Assembly (NCBI GenBank): GCA_018001225.1
Contig: JAGNIJ010000027.1
Location: 1 to 62,354, forward strand
Length of the DNA stretch: 62,354 nt
Source: Kiritimatiellia bacterium
GTDB taxonomy: Bacteria; Verrucomicrobiota; Kiritimatiellia; CAIQIC01; JAGNIJ01
Reading direction: 5' to 3'
Shown: positions 15,528-24,195 of the stretch, one piece after another
Layout: every line of letters starts with the position of its first letter
How positions within the stretch are numbered: position 1 is the first letter of the stretch
The notes under the pieces: generated by a model
Told to the model about the DNA's origin: nothing
Seen by the model: only the letters and a program-made list of their open reading frames with translations
The model's database searches: none
Program-made: the position numbers and the translations under genes

Positions 15528-16751
15528 CTATAACCAGTGCCCCAGCTTGGCCTTCTTCGTCTCCAGGTAACGTTCGTTGTGTTGCGTCGGGGGCAGGACC
15601 AGCGCCACGCGCTCGACGATTTCGAGCCCGTGTCCCTTCAGCCCGACGATCTTGCGCGGGTTGTTGGTCAGCAGCCGGATCCGCTTCAGCCCGAGGTCCG
15701 CGAGAATCTGCGCGCCGATGCCGTAGTCCCGCAGGTCGGCGTCGAAGCCCAGTTTCTGGTTCGCCTCCACCGTGTCGAGCCCCGACTCCTGCAGTTCGTA
15801 GGCGTGCAGCTTCTTGGCCAGGCCGATCCCGCGGCCCTCCTGCCGCATGTAGAGCACCACGCCGTGCCCTTCCTTCGCAATCATCTCCATGGCCGCCTTT
15901 AGCTGTGTTCCGCAGTCGCAGCGCAGCGAGCCGAAGACGTCGCCCGTCAGGCACTCGCTATGCACGCGCACCAGCGGGGCGGGCTGCTCGGCGGGTTGGC
16001 CCATGACCAGGGCCAGGTGGTGGTGATCGTCCGGGAGCGAACGATACAGGTACAGGTCGAACCGGCCGGCCTCCGTCGGCAGGCTGACCTTGCGCTCGAG
16101 CTCGACCAGCTTCTCGCGCTTGCGGCGCCACTCCACGAGGTCCGCGATGGTGATGATCTTGAGGCCGTGCCGCGCGGCGAATTCCAGCAGGTCCGGCAGC
16201 CGGGCCATGCGCCCGTCGTCGTTGATGATCTCGCAGATCACGCCGGACGGGTTCAGGCCCGCCAGGCGCGCCAGGTCCACGGCCGCCTCGGTATGGCCGG
16301 CCCGCCGCAGCACGCCGCCCGACACGGCCTCGAGGGGAAACACGTGCCCCCCGCGCACGAGATCCCCGGGCCGGGTGTCCTTCCCGATCAGCACGCGGAT
16401 GGTCTGCGCGCGATCGTAGGCGCTGATGCCCGTCGAGATGCCCTCGCGCGCGTCCACGGACTGCATGAAGGCCGTGGCGAAGCGCCCGCCCTCGCCCGGC
16501 GGGCCCATGCGGGTGAGGTGGAGCCGCTGCAGGGCGTCCTTCTCCATGGACACGCAGATCAGGCCGCGCCCGTGCCGCGCCATGAAGTTGATGCCCTCGG
16601 GCGTCACCTTCTCCGCCGCGAGCACGAGGTCGCCCTCGTTCTCCCGCTTCTCGTCGTCGACGACCACGACCAGCTCGCCGTTCCGGACCGCCTCGATGGC
16701 GTCCGCGATGGCGCTGAACGGCGCGGCCTTTGTTGGCTTTTCCTGGCTCAT
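15528..16751 (-). CDS. ribBA: Bifunctional DHBP synthase/GTP cyclohydrolase II
   Basis: A 407-residue fusion supplying both entry steps of riboflavin synthesis. The N-terminal RibB part (about 1-205) has [11 protein letters not shown] and [14 protein letters not shown]; the C-terminal RibA part has the zinc motif [17 protein letters not shown] and [16 protein letters not shown]. The ATG at 16749-16751 is the only start consistent with the RibB N-terminus. It directly abuts the eight-T tract of the upstream terminator, and no free Shine-Dalgarno is seen; a GGGG in the terminator stem is the only candidate. It is the first gene behind the FMN riboswitch. Confidence 0.97.
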   Translation of the reverse strand: MSQEKPTKAAPFSAIADAIEAVRNGELVVVVDDEKRENEGDLVLAAEKVTPEGINFMARHGRGLICVSMEKDALQRLHLTRMGPPGEGGRFATAFMQSVDAREGISTGISAYDRAQTIRVLIGKDTRPGDLVRGGHVFPLEAVSGGVLRRAGHTEAAVDLARLAGLNPSGVICEIINDDGRMARLPDLLEFAARHGLKIITIADLVEWRRKREKLVELERKVSLPTEAGRFDLYLYRSLPDDHHHLALVMGQPAEQPAPLVRVHSECLTGDVFGSLRCDCGTQLKAAMEMIAKEGHGVVLYMRQEGRGIGLAKKLHAYELQESGLDTVEANQKLGFDADLRDYGIGAQILADLGLKRIRLLTNNPRKIVGLKGHGLEIVERVALVLPPTQHNERYLETKKAKLGHWL

Positions 16752-16782
16752 AAAAAAAACGCCCCGGGAAAAATCCCAGGGC
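16752..16782 (-). terminator. Riboswitch-controlled intrinsic terminator
   Basis: On the minus strand a 9-bp stem (arms 16774-16782 and 16761-16769, one internal G-T pair) with a four-base loop is followed by one G and eight T (16752-16759), after which the ribBA ATG begins with no gap. It lies between the FMN aptamer and the gene, as expected for an expression platform. The stem also covers the only G-rich stretch that could serve as a ribosome binding site, so folding could block both transcription and translation. Confidence 0.85.
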
Positions 16783-16802
16783 CCAGGCGCACGTGTCGCC
16801 TC

Positions 16803-16976
16803 GATCTTCTTCCATCCAGACTTTACTGTCGGCTGCGGATCGGCCGTTTTTTCCCGGCCTGACCACATCAGCCGTGCAGCGACGCTTGGTCTGCTGCACG
16901 GGTCGCGGGCTTTCACCGCCGGTCAGGACTCGCCCGGCGCCTTTCGGACCGGGCTCACCTTGCCCTGAAGATCTTT
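16803..16976 (-). ncRNA. FMN riboswitch (RFN element)
   Basis: The minus strand carries the conserved blocks of the FMN aptamer in order: GATCTTCAGGGCAAGGTGA at the 5' end, then CCTGACCGGCGGTGAAAGCC, then CCGCGA, a variable hairpin arm, GCCGACAGTAAAGTCTGGAT and a closing GAAGAAGATC that pairs with the first block. FMN binding would be expected to favour the downstream terminator and shut off ribBA-ribH-nusB-ftsY-ribD-ribE. The variable arm (around 16865-16910) is a clear GTGCAGC/GCTGCAC hairpin. Confidence 0.96.
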
Positions 16977-16987
16977 CCGATGGTCGT

Positions 16988-17015
16988 ACCCTACACAACA
17001 CAGCATGGAATTCAA
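16988..17015 (-). promoter_or_regulatory. Candidate promoter of the riboflavin operon
   Basis: On the minus strand TTGAAT (17010-17015) and TAGGGT (16988-16993) are separated by 16 bases. The predicted transcription start, near 16981, would place the FMN aptamer at the very 5' end of the message, which is what a riboswitch promoter should do. Confidence 0.6.
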
Positions 17016-17348
17016 GCACAATCCGCCAGGACGGCCGGACCGCCAGGACTGATTCACAAAGGATCGTAACCCGTTCCAACCATGGAAGAACAAGGCCCGC
17101 GCACACCAGGGCATGCGCCGGCCTCGAGGGCGAGGCCGCGCTACACGGACGCCGGGGAGGCCGTGCTCGGCGTAGCTCGCGACCGCCCCCGGTCGCGGGC
17201 AGGCTGGCTCCGTGAATTCGGGGCCCTTACGTTTTGCGGGCCAAGGCCTATCGAAAAGGCACATTCCTTTGGATCAAGGGCTCACCGGCCTCTTGAATCA
17301 GTCCTGCCGGCCCGCCGGACCGGGGGCGGGCCGCCGCCATGCCTTCCG
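17016..17348. other. Gene-free stretch with GC hairpins
   Basis: About 330 bases between the riboflavin promoter and the stop of the beta-helix gene hold no convincing gene. Two GC hairpins are visible: 17119-17138 (8-bp arms CGGCCTCG/CGAGGCCG, loop AGGG, followed by CGCTACA) and 17178-17197 (7-bp arms CGCGACC/GGTCGCG). Short open frames here lack family similarity and ribosome sites. Confidence 0.6.
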
Positions 17349-20141
17349 TCAGGGGTCGCGGAAGGCCCGGACCCGGAAGTAGTAGTCATCCGGCACGCCG
17401 AAGGACACCAGGAGATTGGTACGATTCGGCATCGGCGGCGTATTGGTCCACAGCACGATCCACTGATTCGTATCCATCATGGCGGTCCGCCACTCGTAGA
17501 CGCGGTAGGCCTGCTGGCCGCCGTCGGTCGCCAGGTTGATCCATGCGTTGGAGCGCGTGATGGAGACGAACCGCAGCACGCTGTTGGAACTGGTGGGATC
17601 GGTATCGGCGATAACCTCGTCGCCGTCCTTGGTTCCGTCGCCGTCCGTATCCGATTGGAGCCAGCTGGTGCCCGCGTCGTATTCGCCCTGGTAGACCCCG
17701 GTTCCCGTTTCGACGACGTTGGCTAGGTTGTCCAGGTCGGTGTCCACAAACTCGTCGCAGCCGAGATCCTTCATGAACAGGCGGAATTCCCCGTCCACGT
17801 CGTACGAGCCCGCGGCCGCCTCGCCCGCCTCGATGCAGGGCGAGTCGTAGCGCAGGTGGTAATTCGCCATCACCCGCGGGTTGTTGGTGATATTCCCCAG
17901 CCCCGGCCAGTTGTCCTGCACGCAACAATAGCGGGTGGTGACAAACCCGAGTCCCTGGAGTTGGGCTATCGAGTGCCCCCACAGGATCGAATGGTTGACA
18001 TTATACCCGGCATCGGTGAAGGAAACGCCATACCCCCCATTGCTGTAAATGGTGCATTGCTCGACCCAGCCCGTACTGTTCTGAATAGAGACCCCGTCAG
18101 TGCCCAGGGTCCATACCGTGTGATTGTTGGCCACCACGGAGTCCAGCAGATCGAACCGGCACCTGTTCGCCAGCAGGCCGCCGCCGCTTCCGTTCCAGCA
18201 TAGGTTGGATAGGATCGCGCTCAAGCGGACCGTCGAACGCTCGCACGAGTCCATATACAACCCGCCCCCGTGCAAGGTGGCGTAGTTCCGTGCAAACAAC
18301 GTGGGCCAGTTGCTGGGCGCCTTGAAATAGCGGTCATCCGAGCCGACCAGCAGCCAGGGGGCCTCGACAGCCGCCAAGCCCCCGCCGGAATACTGATCGG
18401 CCCAATTTTCTGTAAAGGCCGCGGGCCCGATATTCGCGCTGCGCGCTTTGAGATAGACCCCGCCACCCGAGGCTATCGCGCGATTATTATCGAATGTTAC
18501 CCCGGACAGGATGCTGGTGATGTTGGCCACGCTGTACACGGAGCCCTCGGGCCCGATGTACAGCCCGCCGCCATTCTGGTCGGCCCAATTGCCGATGAAC
18601 TGCACCATCGCGTTCGTTCCGCCGAGCACGTCCACCTTGTCCAGGACGCAGACACCTCCGCCGTTCGTGGCGCAGCGGTTGTTGTTGACCATCACGGCGC
18701 CGGTGATCGACAGGTATCGCGCATACACGCCGCCGCCGCTTTCCCATGCACGGTTCCAATCCACCCACGATGGCTCGTTGGCACGTCCCAGGATCCGAAG
18801 GGCATTCGTGCCGTTGACGTAGAATCCTCCGCCCGAATGCGCCGCGGCGTTATACTCCACGATGGAAGCCCGACTCGACGACTCGACGCTGATGCGCGCA
18901 TCGTTCAAGGCCAGCACGCCTCCGCCATGCCCGTCGCTGTAGTTGGTCATGATATTCACGCCGTCCAGCAGCATGTGGCCGAAACTGGCGTAGATCCCCC
19001 CGCCGCCGGCCGAACTCAAGCCTACGGGGTCCACGGCCATGTTCGCGACGACCCGGGCGCAGCGTATCGTGGCGCCCGCGAAACCGGGGGCATCTATGTA
19101 GTAGATTCCCCCGCCGTACAGCGCCGTGTTGGACATGACCAGGGCGTTGGAAATGACGATGGGCGAACTGATGAACATCATCCCCCCGCCGTACAGCGCT
19201 TGGTTGTTTTGCACTACGTTCGAGGGGGAGGTGACGTTAAACAGCCCCTTGGAGCGCATGGCAAAGGCTTTCAGATTCTCCCCGTAGATAGCCCCGCCGG
19301 ATGAATCGGCCGTGTTGCCGATGAACGAGCAATCCACCACAACAACCCAGCCCCCGCTGCCCCACAACCCGCCGCCCTCGTATGCGCGGTTGCTTTGAAT
19401 GACGCTGCCCTCCCACAAAACCACCTCGGAATTGGTGGCGGCATACACCGCCCCCCCCCGTGCCGTGGCCTTCACGGCCGTGTTGCTGTGGAAAAGGGTG
19501 CCCCACGCGGTCAACTCGGCGTTCGTCCAGACAAAAACCCCTCCGCCCTCGTTGGTACCCCGGTTGCAGACGATCCGGGAACCATTGTACAGGTTCAGCT
19601 TGCCGGCTACAAAGGCCGCGCCGCCATAAACGCCATAGCAGTTGGAAATGGTCGAGGCATTGTAAAACCCGGCTTCGGACTGGCTGTCCACGTACAAGCC
19701 GCCTCCGTTGAGGCCGTAATTGTTGATCCAGTGAACATCGTTAAAATCCACGGTGGAAGAGACGAGGTGGGCGCCGCCCCCGCCATCCCCTCCCCGGTTT
19801 CCATTCTGCAGTTTCAAGTAGTTCACGGTGCTGATGCTGCGGATGAACGACAACGCCCCGCCCGACCCGCCCGCGTTGATCACGGAATAGCCGCCGACAT
19901 GGATCGGCACCGATTCATCGTAACCGCCCCGCAAGGTCAAATCCTTGTCAGAGACGACCACGTTCTCCGGGAACACGCTGGTGGAAATGCAGATCTGGTT
20001 CCCGCTGCTGGCCGCATTGACCGCAGCCTGAATCGTGCCGTAGGCCGGGCCCGCCTCATTGATCCACACGCTGCCCGCGAGCGTGCCCGCCACCCCGGCC
20101 AGCAACACCAACACGACCCACCCGATCGCGAATCGCTTCAT
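17349..20141 (-). CDS. Secreted right-handed beta-helix protein with a Ca-binding C-terminal module
   Basis: A 930-residue protein with a signal peptide (1-22, MKRF then a hydrophobic run ending TLAG). From about 30 to 780 it has many short repeats with GGG(L/V)Y or GGAIY motifs and FxxN-type loops, a pattern of beta-helix surface proteins like the chlamydial Pmp family. The segment YHLRYDSPCIEAG followed by DVDGEFR resembles the choice-of-anchor Q domain. The C-terminus has acidic DxDxDG calcium loops, then TDPTSSNSVLRF and a final beta domain ending FRVRAFRDP. It is probably an outer-surface or secreted protein. It has its own promoter and stands alone; its ligand is unknown. Confidence 0.88.
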   Translation of the reverse strand: MKRFAIGWVVLVLLAGVAGTLAGSVWINEAGPAYGTIQAAVNAASSGNQICISTSVFPENVVVSDKDLTLRGGYDESVPIHVGGYSVINAGGSGGALSFIRSISTVNYLKLQNGNRGGDGGGGAHLVSSTVDFNDVHWINNYGLNGGGLYVDSQSEAGFYNASTISNCYGVYGGAAFVAGKLNLYNGSRIVCNRGTNEGGGVFVWTNAELTAWGTLFHSNTAVKATARGGAVYAATNSEVVLWEGSVIQSNRAYEGGGLWGSGGWVVVVDCSFIGNTADSSGGAIYGENLKAFAMRSKGLFNVTSPSNVVQNNQALYGGGMMFISSPIVISNALVMSNTALYGGGIYYIDAPGFAGATIRCARVVANMAVDPVGLSSAGGGGIYASFGHMLLDGVNIMTNYSDGHGGGVLALNDARISVESSSRASIVEYNAAAHSGGGFYVNGTNALRILGRANEPSWVDWNRAWESGGGVYARYLSITGAVMVNNNRCATNGGGVCVLDKVDVLGGTNAMVQFIGNWADQNGGGLYIGPEGSVYSVANITSILSGVTFDNNRAIASGGGVYLKARSANIGPAAFTENWADQYSGGGLAAVEAPWLLVGSDDRYFKAPSNWPTLFARNYATLHGGGLYMDSCERSTVRLSAILSNLCWNGSGGGLLANRCRFDLLDSVVANNHTVWTLGTDGVSIQNSTGWVEQCTIYSNGGYGVSFTDAGYNVNHSILWGHSIAQLQGLGFVTTRYCCVQDNWPGLGNITNNPRVMANYHLRYDSPCIEAGEAAAGSYDVDGEFRLFMKDLGCDEFVDTDLDNLANVVETGTGVYQGEYDAGTSWLQSDTDGDGTKDGDEVIADTDPTSSNSVLRFVSITRSNAWINLATDGGQQAYRVYEWRTAMMDTNQWIVLWTNTPPMPNRTNLLVSFGVPDDYYFRVRAFRDP

Positions 20142-20184
20142 GACCGACCTCCCTGTTCTATGCGCAGCGCCTCGTTGTGGCGGT

Positions 20185-20213
20185 ATTGTATCAGCCTGCC
20201 ACGGCGATGGAAA
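20185..20213 (-). promoter_or_regulatory. Candidate promoter of the beta-helix gene
   Basis: On the minus strand TACAAT (20185-20190, 5 of 6 matches) lies 17 bases after TTTCCA (20208-20213). The gene's ATG is 44 bases downstream of the -10 and has GGGAGG 6 bases before it. Confidence 0.55.
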
Positions 20214-20425
20214 CAGGGAAATGTTCTCAATGTAGGGGCGCCCGAATCTTCAGCGAGCTGGAGGCGGGACGCCCTCGTCCCGCTCGATGCGCCGCGGGGG
20301 CGCGGCGCCTCCAGGACTCGCTAAAGATCGGGGCATGGGCGCCGGCCTTATGAATCAATCCTGTAGGGGCGCCGCTTGCCGGCGCCCGCAGAAGGGCCTG
20401 GCGGCAGAGGCATGCCGCCCTCCAT
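20214..20425. repeat. Intergenic GC hairpin cluster after lpxA
   Basis: The gap between lpxA and the beta-helix promoter carries no gene but several inverted repeats. The clearest is 20367-20387 (8-bp arms GGGCGCCG/CGGCGCCC, loop CTTGC), preceded by tgtag; another is the GGCGGC/GCCGCC pair at about 20401-20420 next to the lpxA stop. A second tgtaggggcgcc-like start is at 20232. These resemble the hairpins at 125-143, 17119-17138 and 31587-31607. Some could end lpxA transcription. Confidence 0.55.
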
Positions 20426-21235
20426 CTAGGCCTGGTCCTCCACTCCTTCCCCGCCCTCCAGCAGGCCGCAGATGCCGCGCCGGGAGGCGGCGATGAAGTC
20501 GCAGAACTCCGTCACGGCCGGATCGTTCAACTCCGCGCGGATGCGCTCCACGGCCTGCGAGGTGTTCAGGCCGGAGCGGTAAAGAATCTTGAACGCGGCG
20601 CGCAGGGCCTGGCGTGTCTCGGGCTTGAAGCCCGCTCGGCGCAGCCCGACGGTGTTGAGGCCCAGGATCTGGTTCCCCGCGCCCGAGCGCCCGGTGCAAA
20701 ACGGCGGGATGTCCTGCGACACCGCCCCCTGCCCGCCCATCATCGCGAGCCGCCCGATCCGCACGAACTGGTGCACGACGGCGTTGCCGCTGATGAACGC
20801 CCGCTCGCCCACCTCGACGTAGCCCGCCAGCAGCGCGCCGTTGACCAGGATCACGCCGTTCCCCAGCTTGACGTTGTGCGCGAGGTGCGAGTTGACCATC
20901 AGGAAGCAGTCGTCGCCGACCTCCGTGACGGTGTCCGGCTTCGTGCCGCGATGGATCGTCACGCCCTCGCGAATCCAACAGCGCGCGCCGATCCGGACAT
21001 AGCTGACCGTCTCCGGCTTGAAGGCGAGATCCTGCGGAAGATCCCCGAGCACGGCGCCCGCATGAATCCGGCCACCCGGCCCGATGCTGGTGTAGCGGTG
21101 GATGACGGCGTGCGGGCCGATGACGCACCCGTCGCCGATCTGCGTATCCCGGTCGATGACGGCGAACGGCCCCACGACGACGTCCGCGCCGAGCACGGCG
21201 CCATGATCCACGACGGCGGTCGGATGAATGTTCAT
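20426..21235 (-). CDS. lpxA: UDP-N-acetylglucosamine acyltransferase
   Basis: First step of lipid A synthesis: transfer of a 3-hydroxyacyl chain from acyl carrier protein to UDP-GlcNAc, in the cytoplasm. The 269 residues show hexapeptide repeats from residue 1 (IHPTAVVD, GAVLGADVVVGPFAVI) forming a left-handed beta-helix, and NSHLAHN with the catalytic His at 120. The C-terminal helical domain follows from about 190. The start overlaps the radC stop by four bases (ATGA). No lpxB, lpxC or lpxD is in the window. The gene shows that the organism makes lipopolysaccharide. Confidence 0.95.
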   Translation of the reverse strand: MNIHPTAVVDHGAVLGADVVVGPFAVIDRDTQIGDGCVIGPHAVIHRYTSIGPGGRIHAGAVLGDLPQDLAFKPETVSYVRIGARCWIREGVTIHRGTKPDTVTEVGDDCFLMVNSHLAHNVKLGNGVILVNGALLAGYVEVGERAFISGNAVVHQFVRIGRLAMMGGQGAVSQDIPPFCTGRSGAGNQILGLNTVGLRRAGFKPETRQALRAAFKILYRSGLNTSQAVERIRAELNDPAVTEFCDFIAASRRGICGLLEGGEGVEDQA

Positions 21236-21972
21236 GATTTGTCCTCGAAGCTGACCACCCCGCTCTCGCGCAGGCTGTAATAGTCCTTCGCCCCCGGCTC
21301 CGCGGCGCGGCCCAGGATGATGTGGTCCAGCACCGGGATGTCCACGATCCGCCCCGCCTCGACCAGCTGGCGCGTGATCCGGATGTCCTCGGCCGACGGC
21401 GCGGGATCGCCGGAGGGATGGTTGTGCACGAGCACCACGGCGGCGGACAGGCAGCGGATCGCCTCCTTGAACACCTCGCGCGGGTGGGCCAGGCTGGCGT
21501 TGAGCAGGCCCGTGCTGATCTCCACGGGGTTCTGGCGCAGGCGGTTCTTCGTATCCAGCAGCAGGACCCAGAACGCCTCCGTCTCGCGCGTATTGGCCCG
21601 CCCGCGCAGGACGCGCGCGGCGTCCTCCGGCGTGCGGACGAACGGGCGCTCGGGCGCGGATTCCTCGTTCAGGCGGCGGCCGAGCTCGAGGGCGGCGCGC
21701 AGGATCTGGGCCTTGACGGGGCCGATGCCCTTCTTCTTCGTCAGTTCCTGGACCGGGGCCTGGGCGAGCGCGGTCAGCGAGCCGTACTCCATCAGGAGGT
21801 TATGCGCCAGGTCCACGACGTTCAGGCCCTTCATGCCGCACCGCAGCAGCAGGGCGATGAGCACCTCCTCGGACACGTGCTCGGCGCCGAGCCGCTCGAA
21901 CAGCTCGCGCGGCCGCTGCCGCGACGGGATGTCGGCGACGCGCCTCGGCGCAATGGGATAGAGCGTTTCCAT
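21232..21972 (-). CDS. radC: RadC family JAB1/MPN-domain protein
   Basis: A 246-residue protein with an N-terminal helix-hairpin-helix part (PSRQRPRELFERLG; KKKGIGPVKAQIL) and the C-terminal JAMM metal-site motif VLVHNHPSGDPAPSAEDI. Despite the name, a role in DNA repair is not well established; a DNA- or restriction-related metallo-hydrolase role has been suggested for the family. Two starts are possible: ATG at 21972, used here, or GTG at 21978, which would overlap the hflX stop as GTGA, the same coupling used by several genes in this window. Neither has a strong Shine-Dalgarno. Confidence 0.92.
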   Translation of the reverse strand: METLYPIAPRRVADIPSRQRPRELFERLGAEHVSEEVLIALLLRCGMKGLNVVDLAHNLLMEYGSLTALAQAPVQELTKKKGIGPVKAQILRAALELGRRLNEESAPERPFVRTPEDAARVLRGRANTRETEAFWVLLLDTKNRLRQNPVEISTGLLNASLAHPREVFKEAIRCLSAAVVLVHNHPSGDPAPSAEDIRITRQLVEAGRIVDIPVLDHIILGRAAEPGAKDYYSLRESGVVSFEDKS

Positions 21973-21974
21973 GG

Positions 21975-23303
21975 TCACGGGTCGCGGAAGCCGTTCGCGC
22001 CGTCCCCGGGCGGCGACTCCCCGTGGTCCAGCCGGTACGGCAGGCACAGGCCGAACAGCCGCTCCGGAAGGCTGACGTCGAGCCGGACCGCGCCGTCGGC
22101 CTCGTATTTCTCCTCGAACACCCTACCGGAACTCCGGATGGCGGCAAGCAATTTTCCCTCCGCCGGCGGGACGAGCAGCTGCGCGCGCAGGGTGCGGCTC
22201 TTGAGGAAGTCGGCGAGCTCGGCCCGGAACATGTCGAGCCCCTCGCCGGTCAGCGCGGAGACCGTCACCGGCCGCTCGAGGCCGGGCGCCAGCCGCGCGG
22301 CCTGCGCGCCCGCCGCCGGCAGGTCCAGCTTGTTCAGCACGGAAATCCGGGGCTTCCCCTCCGCGCCGAGTTCCTTCAGCACCTGGTCCACGGCGCGGAT
22401 TTGCTCCTCGACGCCCGGGTGCGCGGCGTCGATGACGTGGATCAGCAGGTCCGCCTCGCCGACCTCCTCCAGCGTCGCCTTGAACGACTCGACGAGGTGG
22501 TGCGGCAGCTTGCGGATGAAGCCGACCGTGTCGGTGATCAGGGCGGGCTGGTGGTTCGGCAGGCGGATCTGCCGCGTGGTGGGATCGAGCGTGGCGAAGA
22601 GCCGGTCGTCGGCCTCGACCTGCGCGTCGGCCAGGTGGTTGATCAGCGTGGACTTGCCGGCGTTGGTGTAGCCCACGAGCGTCAGCAGGGCCCAGCCGTG
22701 GCGGCGGCGGCCGCGCCGCTGCTCGGCGCGGTGCTGACGCACCTCCTCGAGCGACTCGCGAATCCGCGTGATCCGATCGAGGATCCGGCGCCGGTCCAGT
22801 TCCAGCTGCTTCTCGCCCGGGCCGCGCAGGCCGATGCCGCCCTGCTGGCGCTCGAGGTGCGTCCACATGCCGCGCAGGCGCGGCAGCAGGTATTGCAGTT
22901 GCGCCAGCTCGATCTGCAGGCGACCGGCCTTCGAGCGGGCGTGCTGCGCGAAGATATCCAGGATCAGCTGCGCCCGGTCGATGACCTTGCACTCCGTGAT
23001 GTCCGCCAGGTTCCGGCCCTGCGCGGGCGAGAGGTCGTCGTCGAAGAGGATCGTCGTGATGTCCTCGGCCGCGGCGCGCCCGGCGAGCTCGGCGGCCTTG
23101 CCCTTGCCGATCAGGGTCGCGGGGTGGAAGGTCTGCTGGTTGGAGATCATCCGCCCGACGACCTCGGCGCCGGCGGTATCGGCCAGTTGCGCCAGCTCGT
23201 CCAGCAGGTCCTCGACAACCTCGCGGCGCTGGTCCTTCAGGCGGACGCCGACCAGCAGGACCCGTTCCGGCTCATCCCGGAAGGACAACGGGGTTCGGCC
23301 CAT
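21975..23303 (-). CDS. hflX: GTPase HflX
   Basis: A ribosome-binding GTPase that splits stalled 70S ribosomes under stress. The 442 residues include the HflX N-terminal domain with GLRGPGEKQLELDRR linker, then the G domain: G1 GYTNAGKST, DTVGFIRKLP and NKLD. The N-terminal motif PERVLLVGV and NQQTFHPATLIGKGKAAEL are family typical. Its start lies inside the 3' end of miaA (32-base overlap); the miaA-hflX pairing is common in bacteria. Identity is secure. Confidence 0.96.
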   Translation of the reverse strand: MGRTPLSFRDEPERVLLVGVRLKDQRREVVEDLLDELAQLADTAGAEVVGRMISNQQTFHPATLIGKGKAAELAGRAAAEDITTILFDDDLSPAQGRNLADITECKVIDRAQLILDIFAQHARSKAGRLQIELAQLQYLLPRLRGMWTHLERQQGGIGLRGPGEKQLELDRRRILDRITRIRESLEEVRQHRAEQRRGRRRHGWALLTLVGYTNAGKSTLINHLADAQVEADDRLFATLDPTTRQIRLPNHQPALITDTVGFIRKLPHHLVESFKATLEEVGEADLLIHVIDAAHPGVEEQIRAVDQVLKELGAEGKPRISVLNKLDLPAAGAQAARLAPGLERPVTVSALTGEGLDMFRAELADFLKSRTLRAQLLVPPAEGKLLAAIRSSGRVFEEKYEADGAVRLDVSLPERLFGLCLPYRLDHGESPPGDGANGFRDP

Positions 23304-24195
23304 GTTTCCTCCATGCCGCCCATACCCGGTCCGCGAGCCGGGCGACGGGCTCGCTGAAATCGTGATCGATCCACTCCACGCGGACCTGGTGCCGGAACCA
23401 GGTCATCTGCCGGCGCGCCAACTGCCAGGTGCGGTGGACGACCTGCTCCCGCGCCTGCCCCACGGTCAGGGTTCCGTCCAGCACCGCGAAGGCCTCGGCG
23501 TAGCCGATGGCGTGGCGGGCGGTAGCGGAAAGCGCGGAGTGCCGCTCGTGCAGGCGTCGCGCTTCTTCCAGCAGTCCTCCGTCAAACATCTTGCGCACCC
23601 GTTCCCCGATCTTCGCGCGCCACGGCGCGGCCTGGGGCCGCAGGCCGACCATCGGCGGCCCCGACGGGCGCGCGAGGCGGGAAGGGTGAGCGGAGGTCTC
23701 GGCCAACTCGATGGCCCGGATCAGCCGGCGCGGATTCCGGGGATCGGCCAGCGCTTCCAGGCGCGCCGGATCGCGCCGCCGCAATTCCTCCTGCAGTCCA
23801 GCGACATCCAGTTCCGAAAGCCGCCGGCGGAGTTCAGGATCGGCCGGCGGCGCGGCATCGAGTCCCTCGACGAGGCACTTCACGTACAGGCCGGTGCCCC
23901 CGACCACGATCAGCCGGCCCGGCGCCGTCTCGTGGAAGGCCGCGCGGGCGGCCTCGAGGTACCGGCCGACGCTGAACGACTCGCCGGGGCCGGCCAAGTC
24001 CAGGCCCCGGTAGCGGACGCGGCGGCGTTCAGCCGCTGTAGGCTTGTCGGTGCCGATGTCCATGCCCCGGTAGACGAGCATGGAATCGGCGGAGAGAATG
24101 TCGAGGCTTTCGCGCTCGGCCAGGTGCTGCGCGACGGCCGATTTCCCGGCCGCGGTCGGCCCGACGAGAAACCAGGCAGTCGGCGCACCGGTCAT
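23272..24195 (-). CDS. miaA: tRNA dimethylallyltransferase
   Basis: Adds a dimethylallyl group to A37 of tRNAs that read codons starting with U. The 307 residues begin with the P-loop VGPTAAGKS (11-19), followed by LSADSMLVYRGMDIGTDKPT and the insert region, and end with TWFRHQVRVEWID. Its ATG overlaps the lspA stop by one base (TGATG). It also overlaps the next gene, hflX. Identity is secure. Confidence 0.96.
   Translation of the reverse strand: MTGAPTAWFLVGPTAAGKSAVAQHLAERESLDILSADSMLVYRGMDIGTDKPTAAERRRVRYRGLDLAGPGESFSVGRYLEAARAAFHETAPGRLIVVGGTGLYVKCLVEGLDAAPPADPELRRRLSELDVAGLQEELRRRDPARLEALADPRNPRRLIRAIELAETSAHPSRLARPSGPPMVGLRPQAAPWRAKIGERVRKMFDGGLLEEARRLHERHSALSATARHAIGYAEAFAVLDGTLTVGQAREQVVHRTWQLARRQMTWFRHQVRVEWIDHDFSEPVARLADRVWAAWRKHGPNPVVLPG

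Noticed and set aside
17082..17726. Plus-strand frame overlapping the end of the beta-helix gene
   Set aside because: It lacks a ribosome site, starts in the repeat-rich gap and runs antisense through the beta-helix C-terminus.
18000..20000. Repetitive GGGxY motifs as a possible DNA tandem repeat or CRISPR-like array
   Set aside because: The repeats are at protein level in the beta-helix gene and vary in spacing and sequence; no constant DNA repeat with spacers exists.
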